NCBI RefSeq assembly: GCF_014212055.1
Contig: NZ_JACJVO010000003.1
Location: 124,001-188,000, forward strand
Origin: Cohnella zeiphila
Lineage (GTDB): Bacteria > Bacillota > Bacilli > Paenibacillales > Paenibacillaceae
Direction: 5' to 3'
Length of the DNA: 64,000 bases
Part shown: piece after piece, positions 1 through 8,261 of the stretch
Position numbering within the stretch: the first letter of the stretch is position 1
Layout: each line of letters opens with the position of its first letter
Translations under genes and position numbers: made by a program
The notes under the pieces: generated by a model
The model's input: the letters and a program-made list of their open reading frames with translations, nothing else
Database searches by the model: none
Told to the model about the DNA's origin: nothing

Positions 1-537
1 CGGGAGCTGATGCTCCGCAACGGGCTGCCGGATATTAATTTGCAAATCGGTCAGCAACTGAAGCTGGTCGTGCCCGAATTTCTCGATCCAAACGTTCAGG
101 CCGCAGCGAAGGCCCAGGCGGAGGTTCAGGCCAAGGTTGCCGTCGCCCGGGAAGTGAAGGCGTCGGAAGCCGAGCCGGAGATCGATGCGGAAGACCTGGC
201 GCTGCTGGCGAAGCTGGTGCAGGTGGAGTCGGGCTACGAGCCCTACGAGGGCAAGCTCGCCGTGGCCAACGTGGTTCTGAACCGCGTCAAGACGGGCCGT
301 TATTCCGACACGGTCAAAGGCGTCATTTACGCCCCCGGCCAGTTCCCTCCGGCGACGAACGGGACGCTGGCGAAGACCAAGGCGTCCGAGGACAGCATCA
401 AGGCGGCCAAAGCCGCGCTGTCCGGAGAGAACAACGTGCCCGGAGCGGTATACTTCTTCAACCCGCAGCGGGAGCCCGGCAAGTTGAAGTCGCTGACGAA
501 AGTCAAGCAGATCGGCCATCATGTATTCGCGAAATAG
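1..537 (+). CDS. Spore cortex-lytic cell wall hydrolase (SleB/Hydrolase_2 type), 5' truncated by window edge
   Basis: The reading frame is open from base 1, so the true start lies outside the window. The first residues (GLPDINLQIGQQLKLVVP) look like the end of a LysM peptidoglycan-binding repeat. A short Ala/Glu/Lys-rich linker follows. The C-terminal ~115 residues match the SleB-type hydrolase domain, with the conserved VESGYEPYEGKLAVANVVLNRV stretch whose Glu is the expected catalytic acid, and a GAVYFFNP motif near the end. The family cleaves spore cortex or cell wall peptidoglycan outside the membrane. The specific role (germination or vegetative wall turnover) cannot be told from this fragment. 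A strong terminator follows directly. Confidence 0.85.
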   Translation, partial: RELMLRNGLPDINLQIGQQLKLVVPEFLDPNVQAAAKAQAEVQAKVAVAREVKASEAEPEIDAEDLALLAKLVQVESGYEPYEGKLAVANVVLNRVKTGRYSDTVKGVIYAPGQFPPATNGTLAKTKASEDSIKAAKAALSGENNVPGAVYFFNPQREPGKLKSLTKVKQIGHHVFAK

Positions 538-549
538 AAGCGTCAGCAG

Positions 550-604
550 AGCGCCCGCGCAAGGTCCGGAGAATTCATCGCCGGGCCGATGCGCGGGCGC
601 TTTT
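550..604 (+). terminator. Rho-independent terminator after the cell wall hydrolase
   Basis: AGCGCCCGCGC (550-560) pairs perfectly with GCGCGGGCGCT (591-601) and is followed by a short T-run. It lies between the hydrolase stop and the end of the convergent response regulator gene. Confidence 0.8.
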
Positions 605-636
605 CGCTTGGCCGGGGCCAGGGGCGGGCCGCAGGT

Positions 637-2238
637 CTAAGTTCCGGCCTGCCGCTTGTATTCGTTGGGGCTGAGGCCGACATCGTGCTTGAACAGCTTG
701 GAGAAGTAGGAGTAATTGGCGTACCCGACTTTGCTCGCGACGGCGTAGACGGACAGGCGGGTCGTCGCGAGCAGCCGCTTCGCCGCTTCGATCCGGGCCT
801 GAATGACATAATTGCCGATGGAGACGCCGGTCTCCTTCTTGAACAGCCTGGCCAGGTAGTCCGGATGAAGGTAGACGATCTCGGCCAGGCTGTTGCGGGT
901 GAGAGGGTCCCCGCAATGGGCGTGGATATGCCGCTTGATCTGCTCGACCACGGATTGAGGCCGTTCGGCGAACACCTGGTATTCCATGGCGGTGTTCGCC
1001 AGGCAGCTCAAGTATTGCTCCATATCTTCGACCGAGTCCAAGGAACGGGCCAGCAGCGTGTCGTTCGTCCTGCCGGTGTACAGCCGGTGGGCCTGGATTC
1101 CTTTCGACTTGAGGAAAGAGTACACCAGCTGCACGATATCGAGCCGGAACAGGCCGAGGACGGTCTTGTTCAGCGCTCCGTCCCCGGAACGGTCCCGCAG
1201 GAAGCGGATCGTCTCTTCGAGGAAAGCGGCGGGGCGGTTCCCGTTCAACAGCTCCTCCAGCCTCGACAGATCCGGCGGAGCATAGCCGGCAGGAGCCTCG
1301 AGGCGGAATTGCTCGGTTCGAAACGTGCGGTTGCGGCATCGCACCCAATCTTCGTCCAGATCGAGCAGCCGCTTCACGCCTCGGCCGATCGATTCCAGAC
1401 GTTCGGGCGGCGCGATATTGCAGATGACGTCGCATTTCAGGAACCGGTTCGCCTTCTCGATGAAGGAAGCGCATAGTGCCGTCAGGGGCCGGCCGTCGTC
1501 GGGCGGGCCGTTCCACCGAAGGACGGCGATCCGGTTGTCGTCCTTGTGCTCCAGCACCGTCTCGACGGAGAAGCCGGGGTGCCGGAACAGCTCCCCGAAC
1601 ACGTTCAGGAACGCGAAGTCGAACAGGCTTTTCTCTTCCTTGCCCATGCTGCCGTCTCGCGGGAAGACGTTCAGAAGAAGCGTCTGGAACTGATCGTCCA
1701 GCCGGTAAGAGAGCTGCTCCTCTTCGGCGGAACGGGCGACGGCGGCCGGCTTGGGCGGCGAGGAAGCGCAGCTCCCGATCAATCCGCGCCAGAAGTGCTC
1801 CAAGCGCTTCGCCCGGCTTCTTTTCCAATAGTAGCCTTCCTGAACGGCCTGCTCGCGGTTCATCTGCTCGTTCGCCCGGGCGACCGCCTTCTGGATAATG
1901 AGCATCAGCTTGTCGAACTCGATCGGCTTGAGAAAATATTCGAAGCTCTGCAGCTCGATCGCTTTCTGCGCGTAATTGAAGTCCGCATAGTTGGTCAGCA
2001 GGATCGCCTGGACGTCATAGCGCTCCTCGCGGATCCAGGCCAGAAGCTCCAGGCCGCTGCCCTGCGGCATCTCGATGTCGGAGATCAGGATGTGCACGGG
2101 ATGGTTTCGCAGAATTTCCCGCGCCTGGGCGACGTTATGGGCCGTATAGACCGTCTCGATCCGGAGCGATTCCCAATCGATCTTCTTCTCCAGTGCGGTG
2201 ACGACGTAGAAGTCGTCGTCGACAACCAGCGCGTTCAT
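637..2238 (-). CDS. YesN-type response regulator, REC plus AraC-family DNA-binding domain
   Basis: This 533-residue regulator begins with a receiver domain: acidic pair VDDD near residue 7, phospho-acceptor Asp in ILISDIEMP near 55, and the conserved Lys in FLKPIEF. A long middle region of ~280 residues has no obvious motif. The last ~100 residues form two AraC-type helix-turn-helix motifs (SLAEIVYLHPDYLARLFKKE, then SKVGYANYSYFSKLFKHDVG). Its ATG overlaps the stop of the upstream kinase gene (ATGA), so the two are translationally coupled. By family and position it likely answers a carbohydrate signal and activates the divergent Lpl-type transporter operon. The length and order fit the YesN family of Paenibacillus and Bacillus. 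Confidence 0.9.
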   Translation of the reverse strand: MNALVVDDDFYVVTALEKKIDWESLRIETVYTAHNVAQAREILRNHPVHILISDIEMPQGSGLELLAWIREERYDVQAILLTNYADFNYAQKAIELQSFEYFLKPIEFDKLMLIIQKAVARANEQMNREQAVQEGYYWKRSRAKRLEHFWRGLIGSCASSPPKPAAVARSAEEEQLSYRLDDQFQTLLLNVFPRDGSMGKEEKSLFDFAFLNVFGELFRHPGFSVETVLEHKDDNRIAVLRWNGPPDDGRPLTALCASFIEKANRFLKCDVICNIAPPERLESIGRGVKRLLDLDEDWVRCRNRTFRTEQFRLEAPAGYAPPDLSRLEELLNGNRPAAFLEETIRFLRDRSGDGALNKTVLGLFRLDIVQLVYSFLKSKGIQAHRLYTGRTNDTLLARSLDSVEDMEQYLSCLANTAMEYQVFAERPQSVVEQIKRHIHAHCGDPLTRNSLAEIVYLHPDYLARLFKKETGVSIGNYVIQARIEAAKRLLATTRLSVYAVASKVGYANYSYFSKLFKHDVGLSPNEYKRQAGT

Positions 2239-3983
2239 CAGGCGCTCTCTCCTCTCTCAGGCAGTTCCCCGGGCGGATTCGGAAGCAGCAGCTCGATGCA
2301 GGCGCCGCCCGCCTCCCCGTTGTAAAAACGGACTTTCGCCTTCTGGCGGTAAAGATAACCGAGACGCTGGACGGTGTTCATAATGCCGATGCGGCTGCCG
2401 TCGGTCTGGTCCAGCGGCTGCCCGCCGGCCAGCTTCTCCAGAATGTCCGCCGCGAAGCCGGGACCGGTATCGGCGATGCGGATGACGGTCCACTCCTCGC
2501 CTGCCTCCGTCCGCCGGTCCGCCGCCAGCGAGATTTGCGATTCGTTTTCCCTCGACACCCCGTATTTCATCGCGTTTTCCACGAACGTCTGCAGCACCAG
2601 AGGCGGAACGAGCGTGCCGCGCGACCGGTCGGACTGCTCGATCCGGTACGCGAAGGAGTCCCGGTAACGGTTCTTCTGGATCTCGAGATAGACCCGGACG
2701 TGGCCGATCTCGTCCTCCAGCCGGACGAAGTCCTGGCCGTGCTTGAAAATATAACGGAAATACTCCGAAGTGGACAGCGCCATCCGCTGGATCTCCTCGT
2801 GCATCTGCATCTGGGCCATGCTGTAGATGGTCGTCAGGCAGTTCAGGAAAAAATGCGGCTTGATCTGAAGCTTCATATAATCCAGCTGAATGCTCCGCTT
2901 CTCCAATTCGCGTTCGTAGATGTCGATCTTGAATTCCCGAACCTGTTTTACGAGGTTCAGAAACTGCGTGTTGGCTTTCTCCAGCTCCGCAAGCTTGCTG
3001 TCCCCGATGTCCTTCAGCTCGCCGTCGCCGGTCCAGAACGCCAGGTTGTACGAGAAGCTCTTGATCGGCTTCAGCACTTTATTCTTGATGTAGAGCATCA
3101 TGAACCCGAGGCTGCAGGCGACGATCGCGGCCAGCAGGACGATCAGCAGCTGGGCGATCATGATCTTCTCGAAAGCGCCGAATTGAATGACGAGCCGCAC
3201 GTAGAAGGAAGCGTTCGAGAACTCGCCTTTGACCGTCGTCCGGGAACGAACGAGGTTCTGCAGAGCCATAGACTCCGTGCCGTTCGTCAGCGCCTTGCCG
3301 TTGTTCAGCACGGGGCTGGCCACGCTTTTGCCTTCCTCGTCGATCAAGGAGATATAGCCGTTCTTGCCCAGATCGATCTGCCGCAGCGGCCGGATCAGAT
3401 CGTCGGCGGAGACGAGGCAGATCAGGAAGGTGCCGTTGTAAGGGATGATGTTGAAGATGTAATGCGTCCCGCCCAGGCTGAGCGTCGACCATCGGGAGGA
3501 GTATTTCTCGTAAAGGTTCTTGTCTTTGACGAACGCCCGGATCTGATCCTGCAGCGCCCCGTATTCGGCATAGGTCAGGTTCATGGGCGCGCAATTGACG
3601 AGAAAGTCCTGGCCGCTTAAATAAAGGAAGAAATCGTACTCCTCCCCATAGCCCTTCTGCAGTTCGGCGAAGCGCTTGTACAAGTCGTTTTTCGCCTTGA
3701 TGAACTTGCCGTCGAGAGAGCCCAGCTTGTTCATCGTCTTCAGGTTCTCGTCGTTGGCCAGCGTCCAGCCCATGAAGTGGTTGATATACGCGAAGTTGCT
3801 GTTGATCCGGTCGAGGTACAGGCTGGCGGTGTCCCGCAAATACCGGGCGGACTGCTGCTTGACGATCGAGATGGAAGCGAAGCTGATGATAAAGTCGAGC
3901 ACCAGCACGGAGAAAGAGATGACGAGCATGATTTTCACGTAGTGCTGGATCGGATACAGTTTGCCTTCCGCCCGTTGTGCCAT
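2238..3983 (-). CDS. YesM-type sensor histidine kinase
   Basis: The 581-residue protein has an N-terminal membrane segment (about residues 18-38), a ~250-residue extracellular sensor region (Cache-like by position), a second membrane segment around 280-300 and a HAMP-like linker. It ends in the LytS/YesM-type kinase core: the phospho-acceptor His sits in QIKPHFFLNCLTTI near residue 376, the N-box in QTFVENAMKYGVS, and the G-box in IADTGPGF. It is the partner of the regulator encoded immediately downstream. Together they face the lplB-ytcP-lplA operon across a 320-bp intergenic region, the usual arrangement for sugar-responsive control in this family. The ligand is unknown. Confidence 0.9.
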   Translation of the reverse strand: MAQRAEGKLYPIQHYVKIMLVISFSVLVLDFIISFASISIVKQQSARYLRDTASLYLDRINSNFAYINHFMGWTLANDENLKTMNKLGSLDGKFIKAKNDLYKRFAELQKGYGEEYDFFLYLSGQDFLVNCAPMNLTYAEYGALQDQIRAFVKDKNLYEKYSSRWSTLSLGGTHYIFNIIPYNGTFLICLVSADDLIRPLRQIDLGKNGYISLIDEEGKSVASPVLNNGKALTNGTESMALQNLVRSRTTVKGEFSNASFYVRLVIQFGAFEKIMIAQLLIVLLAAIVACSLGFMMLYIKNKVLKPIKSFSYNLAFWTGDGELKDIGDSKLAELEKANTQFLNLVKQVREFKIDIYERELEKRSIQLDYMKLQIKPHFFLNCLTTIYSMAQMQMHEEIQRMALSTSEYFRYIFKHGQDFVRLEDEIGHVRVYLEIQKNRYRDSFAYRIEQSDRSRGTLVPPLVLQTFVENAMKYGVSRENESQISLAADRRTEAGEEWTVIRIADTGPGFAADILEKLAGGQPLDQTDGSRIGIMNTVQRLGYLYRQKAKVRFYNGEAGGACIELLLPNPPGELPERGESA

Positions 3984-4096
3984 GCGCTTCGCGGCCTCGC
4001 TTTCGGATCCGGTTCTATGAATGCGATTTCTTTTGTTTGAAATATTATAAAGCCACCCTGCGAAAAAACAAGACGCCCGGCATAGGAACGCCGCTT

Positions 4097-4218
4097 AAGG
4101 TCCGGATAGCGTCAGGGAAAGTCCGGATTTCGCCCTTGGCCGATCCGCTGCCGGATGCATGGCCGCCGGCGGTTCGCCCCCGGAGGTCCGGATCGTGCCC
4201 CAGAAGGTCCGCCCGTCG
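4097..4218 (+). promoter_or_regulatory. Two pairs of direct repeats, 21 bp apart, likely AraC-type (YesN) operator
   Basis: The motif AAGGTCCGGATNNCG or a close variant occurs at 4097, 4118, 4183 and 4204. Within each pair the spacing is exactly 21 bp, two helical turns, as expected for direct-repeat half-sites of AraC-type regulators. The proximal half-site (4204-4218) overlaps the expected -35 position of a promoter whose -10 is TATACT at 4233-4238, and no good -35 hexamer is present. The regulator that binds here is inferred to be the neighbouring YesN-like protein. Confidence 0.6.
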
Positions 4219-4232
4219 CCCGGCGGCGGACT

Positions 4233-4238
4233 TATACT
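4233..4238 (+). promoter_or_regulatory. Probable -10 element of the lpl-type sugar transport operon
   Basis: TATACT lies 69 bp upstream of the first permease start. The region 17 bp upstream (GCCCGT, 4210-4215) is a poor -35, which fits an activator-dependent promoter served by the direct repeats that overlap it. Confidence 0.45.
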
Positions 4239-4306
4239 AAGAATCGTTCCGCGGCTATCGCACGGCGCGGCGGACTTAAGAGACCGGCAGAAGGGGGATA
4301 CGGGCT

Positions 4307-5236
4307 TTGAATCATCGTGCGGCAAGCGGCAATTGGCAGCGCGCGTTCGGAAGGGTCGGGAGGAACTGGGGGCTGTACTTGCTGCTGCTTCCGGCCGTCA
4401 TTCTGCTGCTAATCTTCACTTACAGGCCGATGTACGGCGTCATGATCGCATTTAAGGATTTCAGCCCGGCTTTGGGCATTACGGGCAGTCCTTGGGCGGG
4501 ACTCAAGTATTTCGAGAAGTTCTTCCATTCCTATCAATTCTCCATCACGATCCGGAACACGCTCCTGATCAGCTTGTACAGCTTCGCCACGTTCCCGATT
4601 CCGATCGTCTTCGCGCTGCTCGTCAATCAACTGCGCGCGAACCGGTTCAAGCGGGCGTTCCAGACGCTGACCTACATGCCGCACTTCATCTCGACCGTCG
4701 TCGTCGTCGGCCTGCTGCTCATCCTGCTGTCCCCGGGGAACGGGTTGATCGGCCAGCTGTACGGCTTGTTCGGGGCGAAGGCGCCCAACCTGATGGGATC
4801 GTCCGCCCTGTTCAGCAGCGTGTACGTCTGGTCCGACGTCTGGCAGCATACGGGCTGGGACAGCATCATCTACCTGGCGGCGCTGTCCGCGGTCGATCCG
4901 AGCCTGTACGAAGCGGCGACGGTGGACGGAGCGAGCCGGTGGCAGAAAATCCGGTTCATCGACATTCCGATGCTGCTGCCGACGGCCATCACGCTGCTTA
5001 TTCTGAGAGTCGGCGGACTGCTCGGCGTCGGATTCGAGAAGGCCTACCTCATGCAGAACAACCTGAACCTCTCGGGAAGCGAGGTCATCTCCACCTACGT
5101 GTACAAGATCGGGCTGATGAGCGCCCAGTACAGCTTCTCGGCGGCGATCAACCTGTTCAATACGATGATCAACTTCGTCCTGCTCGTCCTGGTCAATCGG
5201 ATCGCCCGAAAATATTCCGAGCACAGTCTATGGTAA
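4307..5236 (+). CDS. Sugar ABC transporter permease, LplB family
   Basis: This 309-residue protein has six hydrophobic segments and the permease EAA loop (EAATVDGASRWQKIRFIDIPML) near residue 205, which docks the ATPase. The N-terminus contains the YRPMYGVMIAFKDF stretch typical of LplB/YtcP-type permeases. The start is TTG at 4307, preceded by AAGGGGG at 4291-4297. It is the first gene of a three-gene uptake operon with a second permease and a lipoprotein. No ATP-binding subunit is encoded here, which is normal for this family, where a shared MsmX-like ATPase encoded elsewhere is used. The substrate is probably an oligosaccharide, not identified. Confidence 0.92.
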   Translation: MNHRAASGNWQRAFGRVGRNWGLYLLLLPAVILLLIFTYRPMYGVMIAFKDFSPALGITGSPWAGLKYFEKFFHSYQFSITIRNTLLISLYSFATFPIPIVFALLVNQLRANRFKRAFQTLTYMPHFISTVVVVGLLLILLSPGNGLIGQLYGLFGAKAPNLMGSSALFSSVYVWSDVWQHTGWDSIIYLAALSAVDPSLYEAATVDGASRWQKIRFIDIPMLLPTAITLLILRVGGLLGVGFEKAYLMQNNLNLSGSEVISTYVYKIGLMSAQYSFSAAINLFNTMINFVLLVLVNRIARKYSEHSLW

Positions 5237-5259
5237 CGGGAGAGGAGGAGCAACGCTAC

Positions 5260-6171
5260 ATGGAAGCGACCACCCCGGCGCCGCCCCGGCCGAAGAAAGG
5301 GCGATCCTCCGACGCGCTGCTGGAAGCGCTGCTGTATGCGGGTGCCGCGATCGTGCTCGTCGCGACCGTGTACCCGCTCTATTTTATCGCCATCGCGTCG
5401 TTCAGCGATCCGTCCGCCGTCGGCAACGGACAGGTGTGGCTGTATCCGCGGGGATTCACCCTCGACGGCTACAAGGAGCTGCTGAAGCACGCCAACATCT
5501 GGGTCGGCTACAGGAACACGATCCTCTATACGGTAACCGGCACCCTCATCGGTCTGGCGGTCAACGTCTCGGCGGCATATGCGCTCTCGAGAAGAGATCT
5601 GGTCGGCCGCAAAGCGATTACGCTGTTTTTTATCTTCACGATGTTTTTCAACGGCGGCCTCATTCCGACGTTCCTGACGGTCCGCGATTTCCATCTGTAC
5701 GACACGTTCCTGGTCATGGTGCTGCCGTTCTCGGTCGCGGTGTTCGATATCATCGTGGCGCGTACGTTCTTCCGGACGAGCATTCCCGCCGAGCTGTGGG
5801 AGGCCGCCCAGCTGGACGGCTGCGGGAATCTGCGATTCTACGTCCGAATCGTCCTGCCGCTGTCCAAGGCCGTCATCGCGGTGCTGGCCCTGTGGTTCGC
5901 GGTCGGCCAATGGAATTCTTACTTCAACGCGCTGATCTACTTGCAGAACAAGGATCTGTTCCCGCTGCAGCTCATTCTGCGCGACATCCTGATCACCAAC
6001 CAGATGCAGTCGAGCATGGGCACCGGCGAAGCCGCGCAAATCGCGCTGCGGCTGGCCAATATGCTGCGTTATTCCGTCATTATCGTCTCGACGATTCCGA
6101 TCATGTGCGCGTACCCGTTCGTTCAGAAGTATTTCAACAAGGGGGTGATGATCGGCGCGGTCAAGGAATGA
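5260..6171 (+). CDS. Sugar ABC transporter permease, YtcP family
   Basis: The 303-residue protein has six predicted membrane segments and the EAA loop EAAQLDGCGNLRFYVRIVLP near residue 190. The ATG at 5260 was chosen because AGAGGAGG precedes it at 5241-5248. The frame is open far upstream, but that part is antiparallel noise across lplB. It starts 23 bp after the LplB-like permease and should form the heterodimeric channel with it. The C-terminal YFNKGVMIGAVKE ending is typical of the family. Confidence 0.92.
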   Translation: MEATTPAPPRPKKGRSSDALLEALLYAGAAIVLVATVYPLYFIAIASFSDPSAVGNGQVWLYPRGFTLDGYKELLKHANIWVGYRNTILYTVTGTLIGLAVNVSAAYALSRRDLVGRKAITLFFIFTMFFNGGLIPTFLTVRDFHLYDTFLVMVLPFSVAVFDIIVARTFFRTSIPAELWEAAQLDGCGNLRFYVRIVLPLSKAVIAVLALWFAVGQWNSYFNALIYLQNKDLFPLQLILRDILITNQMQSSMGTGEAAQIALRLANMLRYSVIIVSTIPIMCAYPFVQKYFNKGVMIGAVKE

Positions 6172-6225
6172 TGGCTTCATCGGAAACGGCATGGTAAGGT
6201 AAAAACAACCGAGGGGGATTGGAAC

Positions 6226-7860
6226 GTGGGAATCCATTCATCGAAATCCGCGAAAAGAAGGTTCGCCGCCGCGGCGCTGGTAGCGGCGCTGGGCGCTTCC
6301 GTCCTGGCGGGCTGCAGCGGCAAGAACGAGAACGCGGCCGGCAGCTCCGCGTCGTCGCAGGCCAAGTCCGACGGCAACTTCCATCAGGAGGGGCTGCCCA
6401 TCGTCGACAAGCCGGTCACGCTGAACGTGCTGACGATCCGCTGGGGCAACATGGGGGACAGCTTCGCGAAGAACCAGTGGCTGCAGGAGCTGGAGAAGAA
6501 CTCGAACGTCAAGATCAACTGGCAGGTCGTCTCCTCCAACGATTGGAACGACCAGAAGTCGGTCATGCTCGCCAGCGGCAAGCTCCCGGACGTCATCATC
6601 GGCGACCTGGCGTTCAGCGACTCGGACATCGTCAACAATCTGAGCTTGTTCCGGCCGCTGGACGACTATATCGACAAGGACATGCCGAACCTGAAGGCGG
6701 CGATCGAGGAATCTCCGGAGCTGAAGAAGATCAGCACGTTCCCGGACGGGAAGATGTATTCCTTGCCGGCCCGGCTTCCGTCGCGTCCCGTTACCCAGAA
6801 CCAGCCGGTCATCAACAAGGCCTGGCTCGATAAGCTGGGACTGAAGGCCCCCGCGAATACGGACGAATTGTACCAGGTCCTCAAGGCGTTCAAGGAGAAG
6901 GATCCGAACGGCAACGGGAAGCAGGACGAGATTCCGACCAGCAATTCGGGAGACATCGAGATGCTGCTGCTCTCGCCCTTCGGCATTACCGATCTTCGCG
7001 GCAATCATATGCTGGTGAACGACGGTAAGCCAGAATACTTCCCGACGTCCGACCAGTATAAGAAAGCGATCGAATGGGCCCATCAGCTTTATGCGGACGG
7101 CCTCATCGACCCGGAATCGTTCACGCAGGACGGCACGATGCTGACGGCGAAGCGCCAGAATCCGGACGCTCCTCTGATCGGATTTACCTATCAATGGACG
7201 CCGGACGCGGTATTCGGTCCATGGAGCAGCCAGTACGAGGCGATCCCGACCATCGCCGGCCCGGACGGAAAACGGTATCAGGAAGGCGACCCGAACGGCC
7301 TCAGCTACCGGCGCAACGAGATGCTGATCACGGCCTCCTGCAATTACCCCGACGTAGCGGCCCGTTGGGCGGATCAGTTCTATACCGGCGAAGCAAGCAT
7401 CCAGAACTTCTGGGGCGCCATCGGAACGGCCATCCAGAAGGATGCCGGGGGCGCGTATACGCTGATGGACCCGCCGGAAGGAACCAGCGCCGACGCCTGG
7501 TATTGGGATAACTCCTTGCGGGACTTCGGTCCCAAATACGTAAGCCCCGATTTCGAGAAAAGCATCAAGCTGGACCCGACGACCGGCGACGGCCTGAAGC
7601 TGGAGATCGACAAGCTCGGCAAGGACTACGTCACGACGCCGTTCCCGAACGTCATGTATACGTCCGAGGAGTACCAGGAGCTGCCGACCCTGACGACGGA
7701 CATCGACAGCTACATCGCCAGCACCCGCGCCCAATGGGTCACCAAGGGCGGCGTCGACGAGGGCTGGGACGCCTACGTGAAGAAGCTGAACGACATGGGG
7801 CTGGAGAAGCTGGTCAAGATCTACAACGATGCCTATACGCGGTACATGGACATCAAGTAA
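6226..7860 (+). CDS. Extracellular sugar-binding lipoprotein, LplA family
   Basis: This 544-residue protein has a lipoprotein signal (ALGASVLAGCSG, Cys near residue 29) followed by a low-complexity Ser/Ala linker. It shows the features of large type-1 extracellular binding proteins, such as RPLDDYIDKDMPN and an EF-hand-like DPNGNGKQDE stretch. The GTG start at 6226 has GAGGGGG at 6211-6217. It is the third gene of the operon and would deliver the sugar to the two permeases. It is anchored to the outer face of the membrane. Similar proteins of this length serve complex plant or mucin oligosaccharides, but the ligand cannot be read from sequence. Confidence 0.92.
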   Translation: MGIHSSKSAKRRFAAAALVAALGASVLAGCSGKNENAAGSSASSQAKSDGNFHQEGLPIVDKPVTLNVLTIRWGNMGDSFAKNQWLQELEKNSNVKINWQVVSSNDWNDQKSVMLASGKLPDVIIGDLAFSDSDIVNNLSLFRPLDDYIDKDMPNLKAAIEESPELKKISTFPDGKMYSLPARLPSRPVTQNQPVINKAWLDKLGLKAPANTDELYQVLKAFKEKDPNGNGKQDEIPTSNSGDIEMLLLSPFGITDLRGNHMLVNDGKPEYFPTSDQYKKAIEWAHQLYADGLIDPESFTQDGTMLTAKRQNPDAPLIGFTYQWTPDAVFGPWSSQYEAIPTIAGPDGKRYQEGDPNGLSYRRNEMLITASCNYPDVAARWADQFYTGEASIQNFWGAIGTAIQKDAGGAYTLMDPPEGTSADAWYWDNSLRDFGPKYVSPDFEKSIKLDPTTGDGLKLEIDKLGKDYVTTPFPNVMYTSEEYQELPTLTTDIDSYIASTRAQWVTKGGVDEGWDAYVKKLNDMGLEKLVKIYNDAYTRYMDIK

Positions 7861-7914
7861 TCTGCCAAAAGGAAAGCGCCATCGGGTCGATGGCCTCAGG
7901 GGCGGGCGCTGCTC

Positions 7915-8100
7915 TAACGAATCCTGGAGACGCTATTCGTGCAGAAACAAGGGATTTCAAAATGTAACGAACCTGTAAGATCTTATTTGGGGTGACGAAC
8001 GCCGTTATTCGGACTTTCTGGGCCCATAAGATCGCTCGGCTTCGTTAAAATGCAAAGATTTTCTTTTTTGGCCAAATAAGAGCGCGAGGTTTCGTTAGAA
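7915..8100. repeat. Dispersed intergenic repeat, copy A (TAACGAA/TTCGTTA element)
   Basis: Two direct TAACGAA boxes (7915, 7965) and two inverted TTCGTTA boxes (8041, 8091) are spaced 50, 76 and 50 bp. Each box lies about 10 bp from a TTATT or AATAAG motif. A second copy with the same box spacing is at 55254-55437. The element occupies most of the 400-bp gap after the sugar-binding lipoprotein gene and has no coding potential that I can support. Confidence 0.8.
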
Positions 8101-8116
8101 AGGCAACGACGACTTT

Positions 8117-8150
8117 CCCTCCGGGCGGTTAAAGCCCGGGGGATTTTTTT
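8117..8150 (+). terminator. Rho-independent terminator of the lpl-type operon
   Basis: CCCTCCGGGC pairs with GCCCGGGGG across a short loop and is followed by seven T residues. It lies downstream of repeat copy A. Confidence 0.75.
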
Positions 8151-8261
8151 ATCCGAAAGCCGATTTTACAAAAAACTCGACTTGGCGAAAACGCTGCGTT
8201 AACAAAACGGGACTATGATGGTTCTGTTCTCATCAGTCTCTATGAGGGGCAGGTATCTATC

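Noticed and set aside
8160-8261. Pho box upstream of the PhoX-like gene
   Set aside because: TTTACA and TTAACA occur but about 35 bp apart, not with the 11-bp period of PhoP sites.
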